Shown piece by piece: positions 47,098 through 56,295 of a DNA stretch of 64,000 nt. The translations under genes were made by a program, and so were the position numbers. The number at the start of each line of letters is the position of its first letter. The stretch's first letter is position 1. The notes under the pieces are model-generated. The model did not search any database. It worked only from the letters and a program-made list of their open reading frames with translations, and was not told the DNA's origin. This DNA is from Bacteroidota bacterium (GTDB lineage: Bacteria; Bacteroidota; Bacteroidia; Chitinophagales; Chitinophagaceae), in assembly GCA_028876495.1 (NCBI GenBank), contig JAGWRO010000062.1, positions 62,001 to 126,000 of the forward strand, given 5' to 3'.

Positions 47098-47248
47098 ACA
47101 GTGAAATTGGTAACTAAATATTAGTGGCAGTAAAATCTTTCGGGAAGTTAAGACCTTTTAGATTATCAATTTTTATTTTTTTTGCGCAATTGGAGAAAAT
47201 AGAAATTGTTTTTATTTGTTGATTTACTGATGCGGAAAATTAAATTAT

Positions 47249-48415
47249 TCAGGGCCAGAATGCAGGCTTAACATTCGATCCGCGAAACGTACAATCAAGG
47301 CAGTTGTTGTCAGGCGTAGCATAAAAAGAAACGATTGAAACATAGGTTACTTCAAAAGGAACAGTCGGGAATAGTCCACCGGCTTTGTCCTTTAGTTCGG
47401 CGGGATTATTTTGAAGAAGGGTTTCAGCACACCCATCATTATAATTCCATTCAGGTACTTGCTTGTTGCTAATGAACAGCCTTTCTTGTTTTTCCTGGCT
47501 CACCTCAACAAAGCCTATAGCCGTTTCTGAAGGGTTGGTTGTGCAATGGATGTTGCCGGTGAGTTGAGATGGTTGCGCAGCGAAAATAGAACCAATATCC
47601 TCCGTATTTTTTTTCAGCTTTTGAAGATAAGAATAGGCTTCCGCGCTGATAGCATATTGTTTTACTTTGATACTATATAAAACACCTAATTTTTCGTCTG
47701 CAGATGGTATCGTCATGATTGGAAAATAAATATGATTGCTGCTCAGCATTGTTGAAGAGCCTATAATGATGTTGGATGAATTGACAGTCTTCCAGCAGGT
47801 GTGAAGGGAAGAGTCAATGCTTTTGTCTGCGTTTTTGTATTTAACACCTGTAACCAAATGACTGACAGGATCGACAATAAACTCCAGGGAGCTGTAATAG
47901 GCAGCATGAAATTCCCATGTTTCTTCATATTTCCAATCATAATACCCCGTAGTATTCTGATTGTCGTGGGTATTGATATAAATTTTTACGCCATCACTAT
48001 TGCGCGTCCAGCTAAGGCTGTCAATATCCTGAGTAGTTCTGTAACCTGAATAATCCGAAGCATATTCTTTCCCGTCTGCGGTTTTTATCTTCAACCGGTA
48101 TTTTTCATTGCTGTTTAATGGTAAAGAGTCGGAAGTATAGATCCCGTCTCCTGTTTCATAAAGAGGAAAACTTTCATTGTTTTGCCCTTCGATATTAACC
48201 AGTGCATTGTGCTCTCGATTGTCGCTCACCGAATCATTATAAATTTTGATAGTGCGCGAAAGGGTGATTGTAGTAGGGCCGTTGCTATTGATAAAGCCCT
48301 CCACTACAAGATATCCTGTAGCAGGCGATTGTACGGATGGGCGATATTCAATTTTACAGCCGGTTGCAAAAAGTTCGATTATAAAAAAGAGGATTAAATA
48401 TTTTCTTAGTCTCAT
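47249..48415 (-). CDS. DUF4249 lipoprotein, paralogue 2
   Basis: A 388-residue lipoprotein with lipobox FATGC. It aligns along its whole length with the gene at 45934: GYLVVEGFINSNGPTTITL, KYRLKIKT, DSLSWTRNSDGVKIYINTHD, KKNTEDIGSIFAAQPSQLTG and the final DCTFRGSNVKPAFWP. This points to tandem duplication. Both copies keep the domain intact and differ mainly in surface stretches, so both are probably functional. There is no TonB-dependent receptor gene beside it. It is divergently oriented from the gene at 48712. Confidence 0.85.
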   Translation of the reverse strand: MRLRKYLILFFIIELFATGCKIEYRPSVQSPATGYLVVEGFINSNGPTTITLSRTIKIYNDSVSDNREHNALVNIEGQNNESFPLYETGDGIYTSDSLPLNSNEKYRLKIKTADGKEYASDYSGYRTTQDIDSLSWTRNSDGVKIYINTHDNQNTTGYYDWKYEETWEFHAAYYSSLEFIVDPVSHLVTGVKYKNADKSIDSSLHTCWKTVNSSNIIIGSSTMLSSNHIYFPIMTIPSADEKLGVLYSIKVKQYAISAEAYSYLQKLKKNTEDIGSIFAAQPSQLTGNIHCTTNPSETAIGFVEVSQEKQERLFISNKQVPEWNYNDGCAETLLQNNPAELKDKAGGLFPTVPFEVTYVSIVSFYATPDNNCLDCTFRGSNVKPAFWP

Positions 48416-48711
48416 GTATTAGTAAGGAACTGGTATTTAAATTCAAGGTATGTGACCTTTCGGAAAGATAGCATCTTTTATTTTAAACTAAAATACTTTT
48501 TGATGTAAGTATTTCCCGGTAAATACTTACTGTAGGTTAGTATCAATATTAAATAACAATTTATTTTGATGCCAGAGATAAACTAAGTTAACAGGACACA
48601 CTTCATAGTAATCGAACAAATCCGCTGAGTTTCTATTTTGAATTTTCATTGTGTCAAACAAACACATAAAATATTTGTTTTAAATTTCCCACTGATAATT
48701 ATCTTTATCAA

Positions 48712-50925
48712 ATGTATCTGAAAATCGTATTGCTTGGTATGCTTACTGCGGTTACCCTTAACTGTTATTGTCAGCAAAAAGAAATTTTTGAACCCGATTC
48801 TGTAAGAAAAGAAATTGAAGCAGTAGAGATTCATACCAGCCTGCATGTTGACGGACTGCTGAATGAACCTGAATGGAAATTGGCCAAACTTTCGCCCCGC
48901 TTTGTGGAAATAGAACCGGTGCAAGGCCATGCGCCGGGCGAAGCGACCGATGTAAAGGTGTTGTATAACCGGCAGTTTTTATATTTTGGAATTTTTGCGC
49001 ATGATTCTTTGGGAACAAAAGCGCTTCGGTCTACCGACTTTAAAAGAGACTTTGATGACAAGAGCCGCGATTTGGTAGGTATTGCTTTTGATTGTTTCAA
49101 CGATAAGAGAAATGCGATGGCCTTTGTTACCGATCCTTATGGAGTGCAGCGCGATCTGTTATCTTTTGATGATCTTTATTATGACGTTGACTGGAACGGC
49201 CTTTGGCGTGTAAGAACCAATCGTACCGATTCTGGCTGGACGGCTGAAATCGCGATTCCGTGGGAAACGTTGCGCTATCCCAACAGCGATTCTTTACAAC
49301 AATGGGGATTGAGCATTTACCGCAACCGGAGGGTAACCAATGAGATCACTTCTTTCTCTCCTTACCCACGCGCTTTTACATCGCTTCGCATGAGTTATGC
49401 CGGTGTATTAACAAATTTAAAACCGCCGCCGCCTACCACTAATATACGGTTCGAGCCTTACGCGCTTTCTTCTTATGACCATTACAGCGGGTTTGATTCT
49501 TCAGTGAAAAAGAATGAAACCAATTACAAATTTGGAGGCGATCTTAAATGGGCTATTGATCCCAATTCAGTTTTAGACCTTACAGTGAATACTGATTTTG
49601 CGCAGGCAGATGCAGACCAGCAGGTAAATAATGTGACACGATTCTCAGTTTTCTTTCCTGAGAAAAGACAGTTTTTTTTAGAGAATGCTTCGCTGTTTGG
49701 TGTGGGTATTTCACAGGCTGTTGACGGCTCGGGCGGACAAATGCGCGTGCAGCCTTTTTTCAGCAGAAGCATTGGGCTTGATAGTTTGGGAACGCCTATT
49801 CCTATTGAAGCGGGAGGAAGATTTGTACACCGTTCCACCAAATCGAATTACGGGGCTATCGTGATGCGGCAACGCGCAGCAGAAAATAGCCCTGCTACCA
49901 ATTTTTTTGTTGGAAGATATTCAGAGAACATTGGCGCCAACAGCCGTTTGGGTGGATTGGTAACGGTTAAGAACCAGCCGGGCAATACCAATATTGTAAG
50001 TACAATTGATGGCTTTTTTCGCCTTGGCGAATCTCATTCGCTCAATACTTTGCTGATGCATTCAGCCAATACCAAAAAAGGGAACGATGGATTTGCAGGT
50101 TTTGCGCAATATTATTATTCCACCAACCATATGAAAATATGGTTAACACAATCGGTGGTTACCAAAAATTTTGATCCGCAAATGGGATTCGTTTCGCGCA
50201 CAGATGTGATAGGCACCACGCCCGGAATGAACTGGTATTATCGTGGAAAAAAATTGCCTTTTAAAAAAGTACTTCGTGCATTTGAACCGGGTTTTCTTCC
50301 TGAATTTTACTGGCAGGCTTCTACGGGGCAATCTATAGAGCGAACTTTTACTTTATTTCCTGTATGGCTTAATTTTCAAAGTGGCGCATACTTTGGATAT
50401 GGCTTTACTCCTTCTTTTCAGAGGCTTACAGCGCCTTTTGAACCGCTCGGTGTTACTATCGCTCCAGGCGATTATTATTTTACCAACCAGCAGGTGTGGA
50501 TAAGTTCTGATCCTTCCAGAATAATCAGTATTAACGGAATTTATACTTGGGGAAATTATTTCAATGGCAAACTTAATTCGGGCGACTGGAACTTACAGTT
50601 TGCGCCCATTCCGCAAATTTCGCTGACCGGAAGATTTAACCGAAACCGTTTTATAAAAGTAGGAACCCCGGCAACTTCCACTACTATTGATTTGTACGGA
50701 ATTCAGGCACGCTTTGCGTTGAACCCGCGTTTGCAGCTCATCGGTTTTTATCAAAAAAATGCTAACGATAATTCTGAGAATTATAACATCCGCTTGTCGT
50801 GGGAATACATGCCGCTGTCTTACGTTTACCTTGTGCTGAATCATTATGGTTTTACCACACTTCAGCAAAAAACACAAATGGAAGATCATGCAATTGCCAA
50901 GATCAGTTTTTTGAAACAGTTTTAA
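48712..50925 (+). CDS. CBM9-like / DUF5916 outer-membrane protein
   Basis: A 737-residue protein with a signal peptide ending NCYCQ. The N-terminal third (residues about 40-230) has the features of a carbohydrate-binding family 9-like domain (DGLLNEPEWKLAKL, VKVLYNRQFLYFGIFAHD, TAEIAIPWETLRY). The rest is a DUF5916 beta-barrel-like region with many aromatic-rich strands and a terminal Phe, which suggests outer-membrane location. The motif VNNVTRFSVFFPEKRQFFLE is typical of the family. Proteins of this type are common in Bacteroidota, but their substrate is not established. It stands alone between convergent and divergent neighbours. Confidence 0.85.
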   Translation: MYLKIVLLGMLTAVTLNCYCQQKEIFEPDSVRKEIEAVEIHTSLHVDGLLNEPEWKLAKLSPRFVEIEPVQGHAPGEATDVKVLYNRQFLYFGIFAHDSLGTKALRSTDFKRDFDDKSRDLVGIAFDCFNDKRNAMAFVTDPYGVQRDLLSFDDLYYDVDWNGLWRVRTNRTDSGWTAEIAIPWETLRYPNSDSLQQWGLSIYRNRRVTNEITSFSPYPRAFTSLRMSYAGVLTNLKPPPPTTNIRFEPYALSSYDHYSGFDSSVKKNETNYKFGGDLKWAIDPNSVLDLTVNTDFAQADADQQVNNVTRFSVFFPEKRQFFLENASLFGVGISQAVDGSGGQMRVQPFFSRSIGLDSLGTPIPIEAGGRFVHRSTKSNYGAIVMRQRAAENSPATNFFVGRYSENIGANSRLGGLVTVKNQPGNTNIVSTIDGFFRLGESHSLNTLLMHSANTKKGNDGFAGFAQYYYSTNHMKIWLTQSVVTKNFDPQMGFVSRTDVIGTTPGMNWYYRGKKLPFKKVLRAFEPGFLPEFYWQASTGQSIERTFTLFPVWLNFQSGAYFGYGFTPSFQRLTAPFEPLGVTIAPGDYYFTNQQVWISSDPSRIISINGIYTWGNYFNGKLNSGDWNLQFAPIPQISLTGRFNRNRFIKVGTPATSTTIDLYGIQARFALNPRLQLIGFYQKNANDNSENYNIRLSWEYMPLSYVYLVLNHYGFTTLQQKTQMEDHAIAKISFLKQF

Positions 50926-50997
50926 AAAGTCTGGACAGTGAACAAATAAATTACCTCAATTTTTATTTTGTTTTTTCTGCAAAAAGATAAAGAAGTG

Positions 50998-51849
50998 TCA
51001 CTCTTTCAAACTTTTTAAATACGCAATACTTTTTGGCACCTGCTCGCCCGGATGGTTGCTTTCATCTTCAATAAAATAATGTTTGATACCTACTTTTTTG
51101 GCTTCTTTTAATATTGCAGGAATATTTATTTCCCCCGTTCCGAGCGCTACATCATTTTCTTGCGAAGTGCCACCGCTTAAATCTTTTTTAGTTCCTTTTT
51201 TAAGATCTTTTAAATGCATTAGTTTCCAGCGGTTTCCATATTTTTTGAGCAATGCCACAGGATCACCGCCTCCAAAATGTATCCACAAAATGTCCATTTC
51301 AAATGAAACATATTTTGGGTTGGTATTCTTTATAAGATAATCGAGGAGCGTGCCATTTTGGTAAGGCTGAAATTCATAACCATGCGCATGATAACAAAAG
51401 ATGATACCGCTGTCTTTTAAAATTTTACCGGCTTTATTAAAAACTTCAACCGCATTTTTTGCATTCTCCAAAGTAAACCCTGAATTAGCATGAGGTATCC
51501 ACGCGCACATCACATATTTGGCTCCAAGGTTTTTTGCTTTATGTGCAACTGCTTCCGGAGATTTAACCAGTTCACCATAATCAGCACCGGTAGAAATAAT
51601 TTTAATGCCTCTGTTACTGCACAATTTTTTGAATTCCGCCGCAGGCATTCCATAACTTTCGCCTTCATATTCTGTAAATCCAAGCTTTTGTATAGTGTCT
51701 AATGTTTTGACAATGTTGACCGGGAAGCTATTGCGAAAAGTGTACGATTCAATGCCGAGCGGAGCTGTGTACAACTGCTTTTTTTGTGCGATTGTGGTTG
51801 TAGCTGCAGTTAAGGCAAGCAAAATTAAAAGTGTATTGTATTTTTTCAT
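50998..51849 (-). CDS. Exported sugar phosphate isomerase/epimerase-like protein
   Basis: A 283-residue protein with a signal peptide (ending TIAQK), then an AP-endonuclease-2-type TIM barrel. Motifs match that fold: LGIESYTFRN, FCYHAHGYEFQP, SFEMDILWIHFGGGDP, LMHLKDL and YFIEDESNHPG, which supply the usual Glu/Asp/His metal ligands. Family members isomerise or epimerise sugars such as xylose or inosose. Export suggests a periplasmic role in sugar or sugar-derivative breakdown. The substrate is unknown. It converges with the CBM9/DUF5916 gene. Confidence 0.85.
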   Translation of the reverse strand: MKKYNTLLILLALTAATTTIAQKKQLYTAPLGIESYTFRNSFPVNIVKTLDTIQKLGFTEYEGESYGMPAAEFKKLCSNRGIKIISTGADYGELVKSPEAVAHKAKNLGAKYVMCAWIPHANSGFTLENAKNAVEVFNKAGKILKDSGIIFCYHAHGYEFQPYQNGTLLDYLIKNTNPKYVSFEMDILWIHFGGGDPVALLKKYGNRWKLMHLKDLKKGTKKDLSGGTSQENDVALGTGEINIPAILKEAKKVGIKHYFIEDESNHPGEQVPKSIAYLKSLKE

Positions 51850-52059
51850 CTGAGAATATTTACATTGGCAATAGTTGTTGCTTTAAGTTGCAACAAATCA
51901 TGCAATCGTTTTATGAATAATAAATGAAGTTATAAAAAAGGTGTGAAGAAGCAGTAATTAATGGAAACAGTTCGTGTAAAAATAAATTTCTAATAAAAAC
52001 ATTTAAAAAACCTTAGAATTATAAAAGAAAATATTTTTATTTGCACAAAACTAATTGTT

Positions 52060-53250
52060 ATGAAAAAAATCATTATTCCCTTCCTTTTGTTTTTGAGTAC
52101 CTCTGCCTTTTGCCAGGATTCTTATATCAGTAATGATGGACAAACCGTAAATGGCCAGGTTCTGAATTATAAAGAATGGTCAAAAAATCCCGCTGAAGTA
52201 AAGTTCCAAAAAACCGATGGTTCGGTTATTACTTTAACTCCGGAAAATTGTGGAAGTTTTGTTGCAGGAACTGATAAGTACCTAAGTTATCACGGTACAA
52301 GAGTTGCCAATACTGATAACGTCCTTGTTTCACGCAATGATGATGGTGCAACAATGATTAAAGATACTGTCAATGCTTTTTTAAGGCAGGTATATCAATT
52401 TGATGGATATACTTTGTTTGAGTTGTTCGATAATAAGAGGATCAATTTTTACCTTAACAAAAATGGAAATATCAAAGAGCTTGAATATTACGAAACGATA
52501 AAGGATGGTACTGTAGATCCTAACAATTCATACAAAGCTTATTTGTACCACGAGTTTGCAGGTAAAGGAATTAAGGATTTTCAGGTTGAGATAAAAAAGT
52601 TGCGTTATAATGAGAATGATCTGGAGAACTTTTTTGCCAATGTTCTTGGAGATCAATCGCATACTTCAGAAAAATTAAGAAATAAGTATCCTTCCGAAAT
52701 TTTATTAGGAGTGGGCGCAAATGTAAATTCAGGAACGATGCATAGTTGGACTAGTTACCCCTATTATCATCAAACCACGTTTTCACCTTCCGTTGAATTT
52801 GGTTTGAGGCTTTACAGTCAGAGAAATTTTGGTAAATTTTTCTTCCAGCCGACCATAGGAGTAATGCCTCTTTCAAACACTTTTAAGGCATCTGGCATTC
52901 AAACGAAAATAGTTAAGGCAACGGAAGTAAATGTAGCGATAGGAGCAGGCTATATGTTTTTAAAAAAACAGGATATTTCTGTGTATGCAGATGGTGCAGC
53001 CCTGCTTTGCATATTGGCAAATTATGAAACGAAGGATGGAGACAGAAAATATGTTGGTACCGATGGCTCGGATGCACGAATCACCGGACAGGTTGAATTA
53101 GGAGTTATTGTTAGGCGCAACTTAAATATTTTTGTCAGAAACAGCTTTCCTATCCGAATCATATTTCCCGCGAATACTAATTATACTTATAAAATGAGCC
53201 AATTATCTCTTGCGGTACGCTATGCGTTTATTCATGGTCACAAGAAATAA
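52060..53250 (+). CDS. Predicted outer-membrane beta-barrel protein with N-terminal beta domain
   Basis: A 396-residue protein with a signal peptide ending AFCQD. Residues about 25-190 contain a small beta domain (GQTVNGQVLNYKEW, VKFQKTDGSVITLTPEN) seen in many Bacteroidota barrel proteins. Residues about 220-396 carry strands of barrel type (EILLGVGANVNSG, VEFGLRLYSQRNFGKFFF, QVELGVIVRRNLNIFV) and end with an aromatic-rich strand. I do not recognise a more specific family. It stands alone and its role is unknown. Confidence 0.7.
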   Translation: MKKIIIPFLLFLSTSAFCQDSYISNDGQTVNGQVLNYKEWSKNPAEVKFQKTDGSVITLTPENCGSFVAGTDKYLSYHGTRVANTDNVLVSRNDDGATMIKDTVNAFLRQVYQFDGYTLFELFDNKRINFYLNKNGNIKELEYYETIKDGTVDPNNSYKAYLYHEFAGKGIKDFQVEIKKLRYNENDLENFFANVLGDQSHTSEKLRNKYPSEILLGVGANVNSGTMHSWTSYPYYHQTTFSPSVEFGLRLYSQRNFGKFFFQPTIGVMPLSNTFKASGIQTKIVKATEVNVAIGAGYMFLKKQDISVYADGAALLCILANYETKDGDRKYVGTDGSDARITGQVELGVIVRRNLNIFVRNSFPIRIIFPANTNYTYKMSQLSLAVRYAFIHGHKK

Positions 53251-53503
53251 ATGGAATGTTTAAAGACATTTAAAAGCTGCTTTTCAGGAAACTTATCATT
53301 TCAAACGTTTTTCAAACAATTGGGTGCTTAATCATCCAGATGGTAAAATTGGCTTTTGGAATCTTTTTCTTCAAAAAATTATTACCAAAAAATGAATTGA
53401 CTATTTTAGTAGTAAACAAATAAATATTTAAGATTTTGATTTTGCAACCAGGTTTTGCTGAGTAATTCTTAATTGAAGAAATGCTCAGCAATTTTTCAAA
53501 AGG

Positions 53504-54172
53504 TTAATTATTTTTTTTCTCAATAGATTTAAAATACCTGTAAGAGAAGATGATGGGCCAAACCGAAATAATTACTATAATGCCAATTAAAAAATATATC
53601 TCGATTTTTTGCGGAATCACGAACCCGGTAATTGCAAGAACGATGCCTCCTATAAACCATAATTTTCCTCCAAACTGGTGAGTTTTCCTCCAGGTTTCTT
53701 CGCTCTCCAATGTCCATGGCGTACGAATACCTGCGAAATAATTTGGCTTTATACTGTGCATGATATTGCCCATAAATGCAAAGAAAATTCCAAAGATCAC
53801 CGGGAAGAAACCACCCAAACTAAAAGTGCCTGTTTGTGCCGAATGAATAATAAAACAATTTATCAAAGACATTAGTAATAAAACAGCTACTGCAATTTTA
53901 TTAAATATGGCTGCAGAATATTTTGCTTTTTTCTTTGGGTCGATATTGGGAAGAAAACGTAAAAGCAGGTACACTAATATGCTAACTCCTGCTACTAAAG
54001 AAATAATTGCCCAGAGCGATGATTTATTGCTAAAATCGTCTGGCTGGCCACTTGTGCCGAAGTGTGTTGGAACGATTGCCGGTAGCGTGTTGTACAGTTT
54101 TGCCAGGTACAGATATGGAAGTAATATCACCAATATCGACAGCAAATCGGCTGCATTTAATTTCGGTTTCAT
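53504..54172 (-). CDS. sdpI: SdpI-family membrane protein
   Basis: A 222-residue membrane protein with about six hydrophobic helices. The N-terminal part has the DUF1648 signature (LPAIVPTHFGTSGQPDD followed by SNKSSLW). The C-terminal part matches SdpI (PNYFAGIRTPWTLESEETWR, KTHQFGGKLWFIGG). In Bacillus subtilis SdpI protects against the SdpC toxin and can hold the repressor SdpR at the membrane. The upstream ArsR-type gene overlaps it by 4 nt, just as sdpR and sdpI are paired elsewhere. No toxin gene is visible, so it may respond to foreign toxins or have a general envelope role. Confidence 0.88.
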   Translation of the reverse strand: MKPKLNAADLLSILVILLPYLYLAKLYNTLPAIVPTHFGTSGQPDDFSNKSSLWAIISLVAGVSILVYLLLRFLPNIDPKKKAKYSAAIFNKIAVAVLLLMSLINCFIIHSAQTGTFSLGGFFPVIFGIFFAFMGNIMHSIKPNYFAGIRTPWTLESEETWRKTHQFGGKLWFIGGIVLAITGFVIPQKIEIYFLIGIIVIISVWPIIFSYRYFKSIEKKNN

Positions 54173-54435
54173 TTTTTATTTTTTTTATTGAACTGCATCA
54201 GCCAACTGATCATTTCATCCATTACAGTTGTATTGATGGAATAGAAAACATATTGACCTTCTTTAACTGCTATTACCAATCCTGCACGTTTTAGTAATTC
54301 AAGATGATGTGAAACACTTGGCCAGGAAATATCAAATTGCTCTGCAATTTCCCCGGCTGTAAGGTCTTTATTCTTCAGCAACTCAAGGATAGCTCTGCGT
54401 GTTGGATCATTTAATGCTTTGAAAAGTAGGTTCAA
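54169..54435 (-). CDS. sdpR: ArsR/SdpR-family autorepressor
   Basis: A small winged-helix DNA-binding protein (88 residues from the TTG at 54435). The helix-turn-helix and wing are clear: LFKALNDPTRRAILELLKN, GEIAEQFDISWPSVSHHLEL and GLVIAVKEGQYVFYSIN. No ATG is available. An upstream TTG at 54456 would lengthen it by seven residues, but that codon lies inside a strong operator-like palindrome, so the later start is preferred; it also gives the usual family N-terminus MNLLFKAL. It overlaps the SdpI gene by 4 nt. It likely represses its own operon through the palindrome at 54446-54467. Confidence 0.85.
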   Translation of the reverse strand: MNLLFKALNDPTRRAILELLKNKDLTAGEIAEQFDISWPSVSHHLELLKRAGLVIAVKEGQYVFYSINTTVMDEMISWLMQFNKKNKK

Positions 54436-54445
54436 CTTAATTAGA

Positions 54446-54467
54446 TATTTAGACAAATGTCTAAATA
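54446..54467. promoter_or_regulatory. Operator-like palindrome for the SdpR-type repressor
   Basis: TATTTAGACA (54446-54455) and TGTCTAAATA (54458-54467) are perfect reverse complements separated by AA. The site is just upstream of the ArsR/SdpR gene, where such repressors bind to block their own promoter. The length and symmetry fit a dimeric winged-helix protein. The binding itself is inference. Confidence 0.75.
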
Positions 54468-54526
54468 CTTTTTAAATTCACAAAAAATATTTTACTATAG
54501 AGTAAAATGAGAGGCACATGTTTTTT

Positions 54527-54795
54527 CATAACTTAAATCCTGCGAGGTTTACCATTCCAAAAATGAATAAAAAGCCCACACTTCCTGCGGATGAAATGCT
54601 TTCTAAATTAAGCACGTTTACCAAAATTAAGGTGGCTACTGCTGTGATCATTAAACCATCAGGTTGTTTCCAAAGGTTAGCCAAAAAATAGTTCGGCAAT
54701 TCGTCATCTTTTGAAATTTCAAAATTAACCTGGCTTCCTCCAAATAAAGTGTTTAAAATAATTGTTGAAAATATTACTGAGTGATAATTAAAGAA
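54527..54795 (-). pseudogene. Remnant of an amino-acid (APC-family) permease
   Basis: On the minus strand an open stretch without a start codon reads ILNTLFGGSQVNFEISKDDE, ELPNYFLANLW, then LESISSAGSVGFLFIFGMVN and NLAGFKL before the stop at 54527. This matches the middle-to-late helices of APC amino-acid permeases. Neither the N-terminal nor the C-terminal half of the transporter is present, and a stop codon bounds it upstream. It is probably decay debris. Confidence 0.65.
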
Positions 54796-54840
54796 TTATT
54801 ACATTCACATAAGTGTTTTACCTAACTTATAAAATGGGTA

Positions 54841-55263
54841 ATGAGATTTTCATTGAGATACCAAATCATATTGTCACTTATCCTTCTAATCTTATTAGCT
54901 GGTACTATTAATTATTTGTTGTTTCAGCCTGGTATTATTCTGTTTAAATGGGTAGGGTTAGGACCAGGTTCATTTATTATAAAAAATAACAGCCTCAGAC
55001 TTTTTTTTACAGGATATTTTTCTGATATAGCCTGGTGTTTTTCACTTTGCCTTACTGCATTTGTGCTTACTGAATTAAAATATATAAAGCCTTCTGGAAA
55101 ATTTTTCCTCCTTTGTTTACCATTTATTACCGAAATACTGCAATACTTTGGGATTGTCAGAGGAACTTTTGATTGGTTTGATATACTTACCTACGTTATT
55201 GTGATTGCCTTGTTTATTTTATTCTATCCAAAATTAAAAACCACTTTTTATGAAAAAATATAA
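54841..55263 (+). CDS. Small membrane protein, possibly VanZ-like
   Basis: A 140-residue protein with about four TM helices (IILSLILLILLAGTINYLLF and others). The motif FITEILQYFGIVRGTFDWFD resembles the conserved Glu-x3-Gln...Asp core of VanZ-like proteins, but the match is partial. It overlaps the next gene by 14 nt, so the two are likely co-translated. Function unknown. Confidence 0.6.
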   Translation: MRFSLRYQIILSLILLILLAGTINYLLFQPGIILFKWVGLGPGSFIIKNNSLRLFFTGYFSDIAWCFSLCLTAFVLTELKYIKPSGKFFLLCLPFITEILQYFGIVRGTFDWFDILTYVIVIALFILFYPKLKTTFYEKI

Positions 55264-56071
55264 TCAATTAATTCCCATAATAATCGTTGGGTCTTTATTT
55301 TTTGTACTGGCCCTTGCAAGCGCTCCGGCAAGACAGGTAGCTGATACAAAATATAATGGTGCATTTAAGCTAAACACTGAAAAAGATGAAGACGTTACGA
55401 ATGCAAGTAAGTTGGAGTTTTTAAAAAACAACCCTAACCCAACCATTGTGCTCAGGGTGCCAAATGCAAGCAGGGAAGTAACGCAGGAAGACAACAATAT
55501 TAAAACCCCAAAAAATAATGATGGAGCCAATAACATCAATGATATTAATGTGTACAATGTAATTGAGAAGGAATTATTGAAAGCAGGATTCACTGTAAGG
55601 GACAGGGCTTTATTTGAAAAAGTATTGGGCGATAAAAGTGTAAACGATTATTCCAGGATAAAAGAGTTAACTGAAACGGACCTGATATTGGAATTAAGCA
55701 GTATTCAATTTGTAAAATACCCGATGAATTCTTTTGTATATTATACAACCAGTAAAAGAAAGGGTAACCTTGAACACACGGTTAATTGTACGAATTACTT
55801 CAATGTATATGGTTTAAAATTAGAATTCAGGCTCATTAAGGTAAAGGACAATGATTTTATAGGTTCATTCACCTATAACTATAATCCATGCGGTGATAAC
55901 TCATGCAACTATAACATTAATGTAAGCGCTCAAAATGCATGTTCTGCTCCCTACCTGCAACAAGGGAATACAATTGTTTCGGGTACCAATTTGATTTCAG
56001 AGGACCAAATTGAAAACTTTGTAAAATCATCAACACAGAAATTAGTTAAAGAAATTTTTGATAACAGGTAG
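55250..56071 (+). CDS. Exported protein of unknown function, faintly CsgG/DUF799-like
   Basis: A 273-residue protein with an N-terminal hydrophobic segment (IPIIIVGSLFFVLALASA), so it is probably secreted or membrane-anchored. The stretch VIEKELLKAGFTVRDRALFE resembles the helix-strand of CsgG-like and DUF799 lipoproteins that bind at the outer membrane. There are several cysteines in the second half (VNCTNY, YNPCGDNSC, NACSAPY), likely forming disulfides in the periplasm. It overlaps the small membrane protein gene by 14 nt. I cannot assign a function. Confidence 0.6.
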   Translation: MKKYNQLIPIIIVGSLFFVLALASAPARQVADTKYNGAFKLNTEKDEDVTNASKLEFLKNNPNPTIVLRVPNASREVTQEDNNIKTPKNNDGANNINDINVYNVIEKELLKAGFTVRDRALFEKVLGDKSVNDYSRIKELTETDLILELSSIQFVKYPMNSFVYYTTSKRKGNLEHTVNCTNYFNVYGLKLEFRLIKVKDNDFIGSFTYNYNPCGDNSCNYNINVSAQNACSAPYLQQGNTIVSGTNLISEDQIENFVKSSTQKLVKEIFDNR

Positions 56072-56221
56072 AAAGCAAATTTCTTTATTCTTAATGCGGT
56101 TATCTTCCGTATGAAAAATATAATTAATAACCCTTTTGAGGGCTTGGAGACCTTGTGTGTGATAAAATATTATCTTAATATATTACAGGGTTTTAAGTTT
56201 AGGCTAACCTCTTTGAGTTCC

Positions 56222-56239
56222 ATTTTCAAATTTGAAAAT
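56222..56239. promoter_or_regulatory. Perfect 18-bp palindrome upstream of the cNMP-binding kinase
   Basis: ATTTTCAAATTTGAAAAT is fully self-complementary and lies 57 nt before the start codon of the kinase at 56296. Its length fits a dimeric regulator site. It is AT-only apart from two C/G pairs, so chance occurrence in this AT-rich genome is possible. No binding protein can be named. Confidence 0.4.
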
Positions 56240-56295
56240 TAATTAATAAATAATAGAGGATTGTAATCAGTTCAAAAAATGTAATTTTATTCCTC

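Noticed and set aside
48674-48707. A TTTG / TATCTTTA pair resembling a Bacteroidota -33/-7 promoter before 48712
   Set aside because: The -7-like box ends 4 nt before the start codon, too close for a usable promoter, and has one mismatch.
54433-54456. TTG at 54456 as the start of the SdpR-type gene
   Set aside because: The codon lies within the operator palindrome and the later TTG at 54435 gives the normal family N-terminus.
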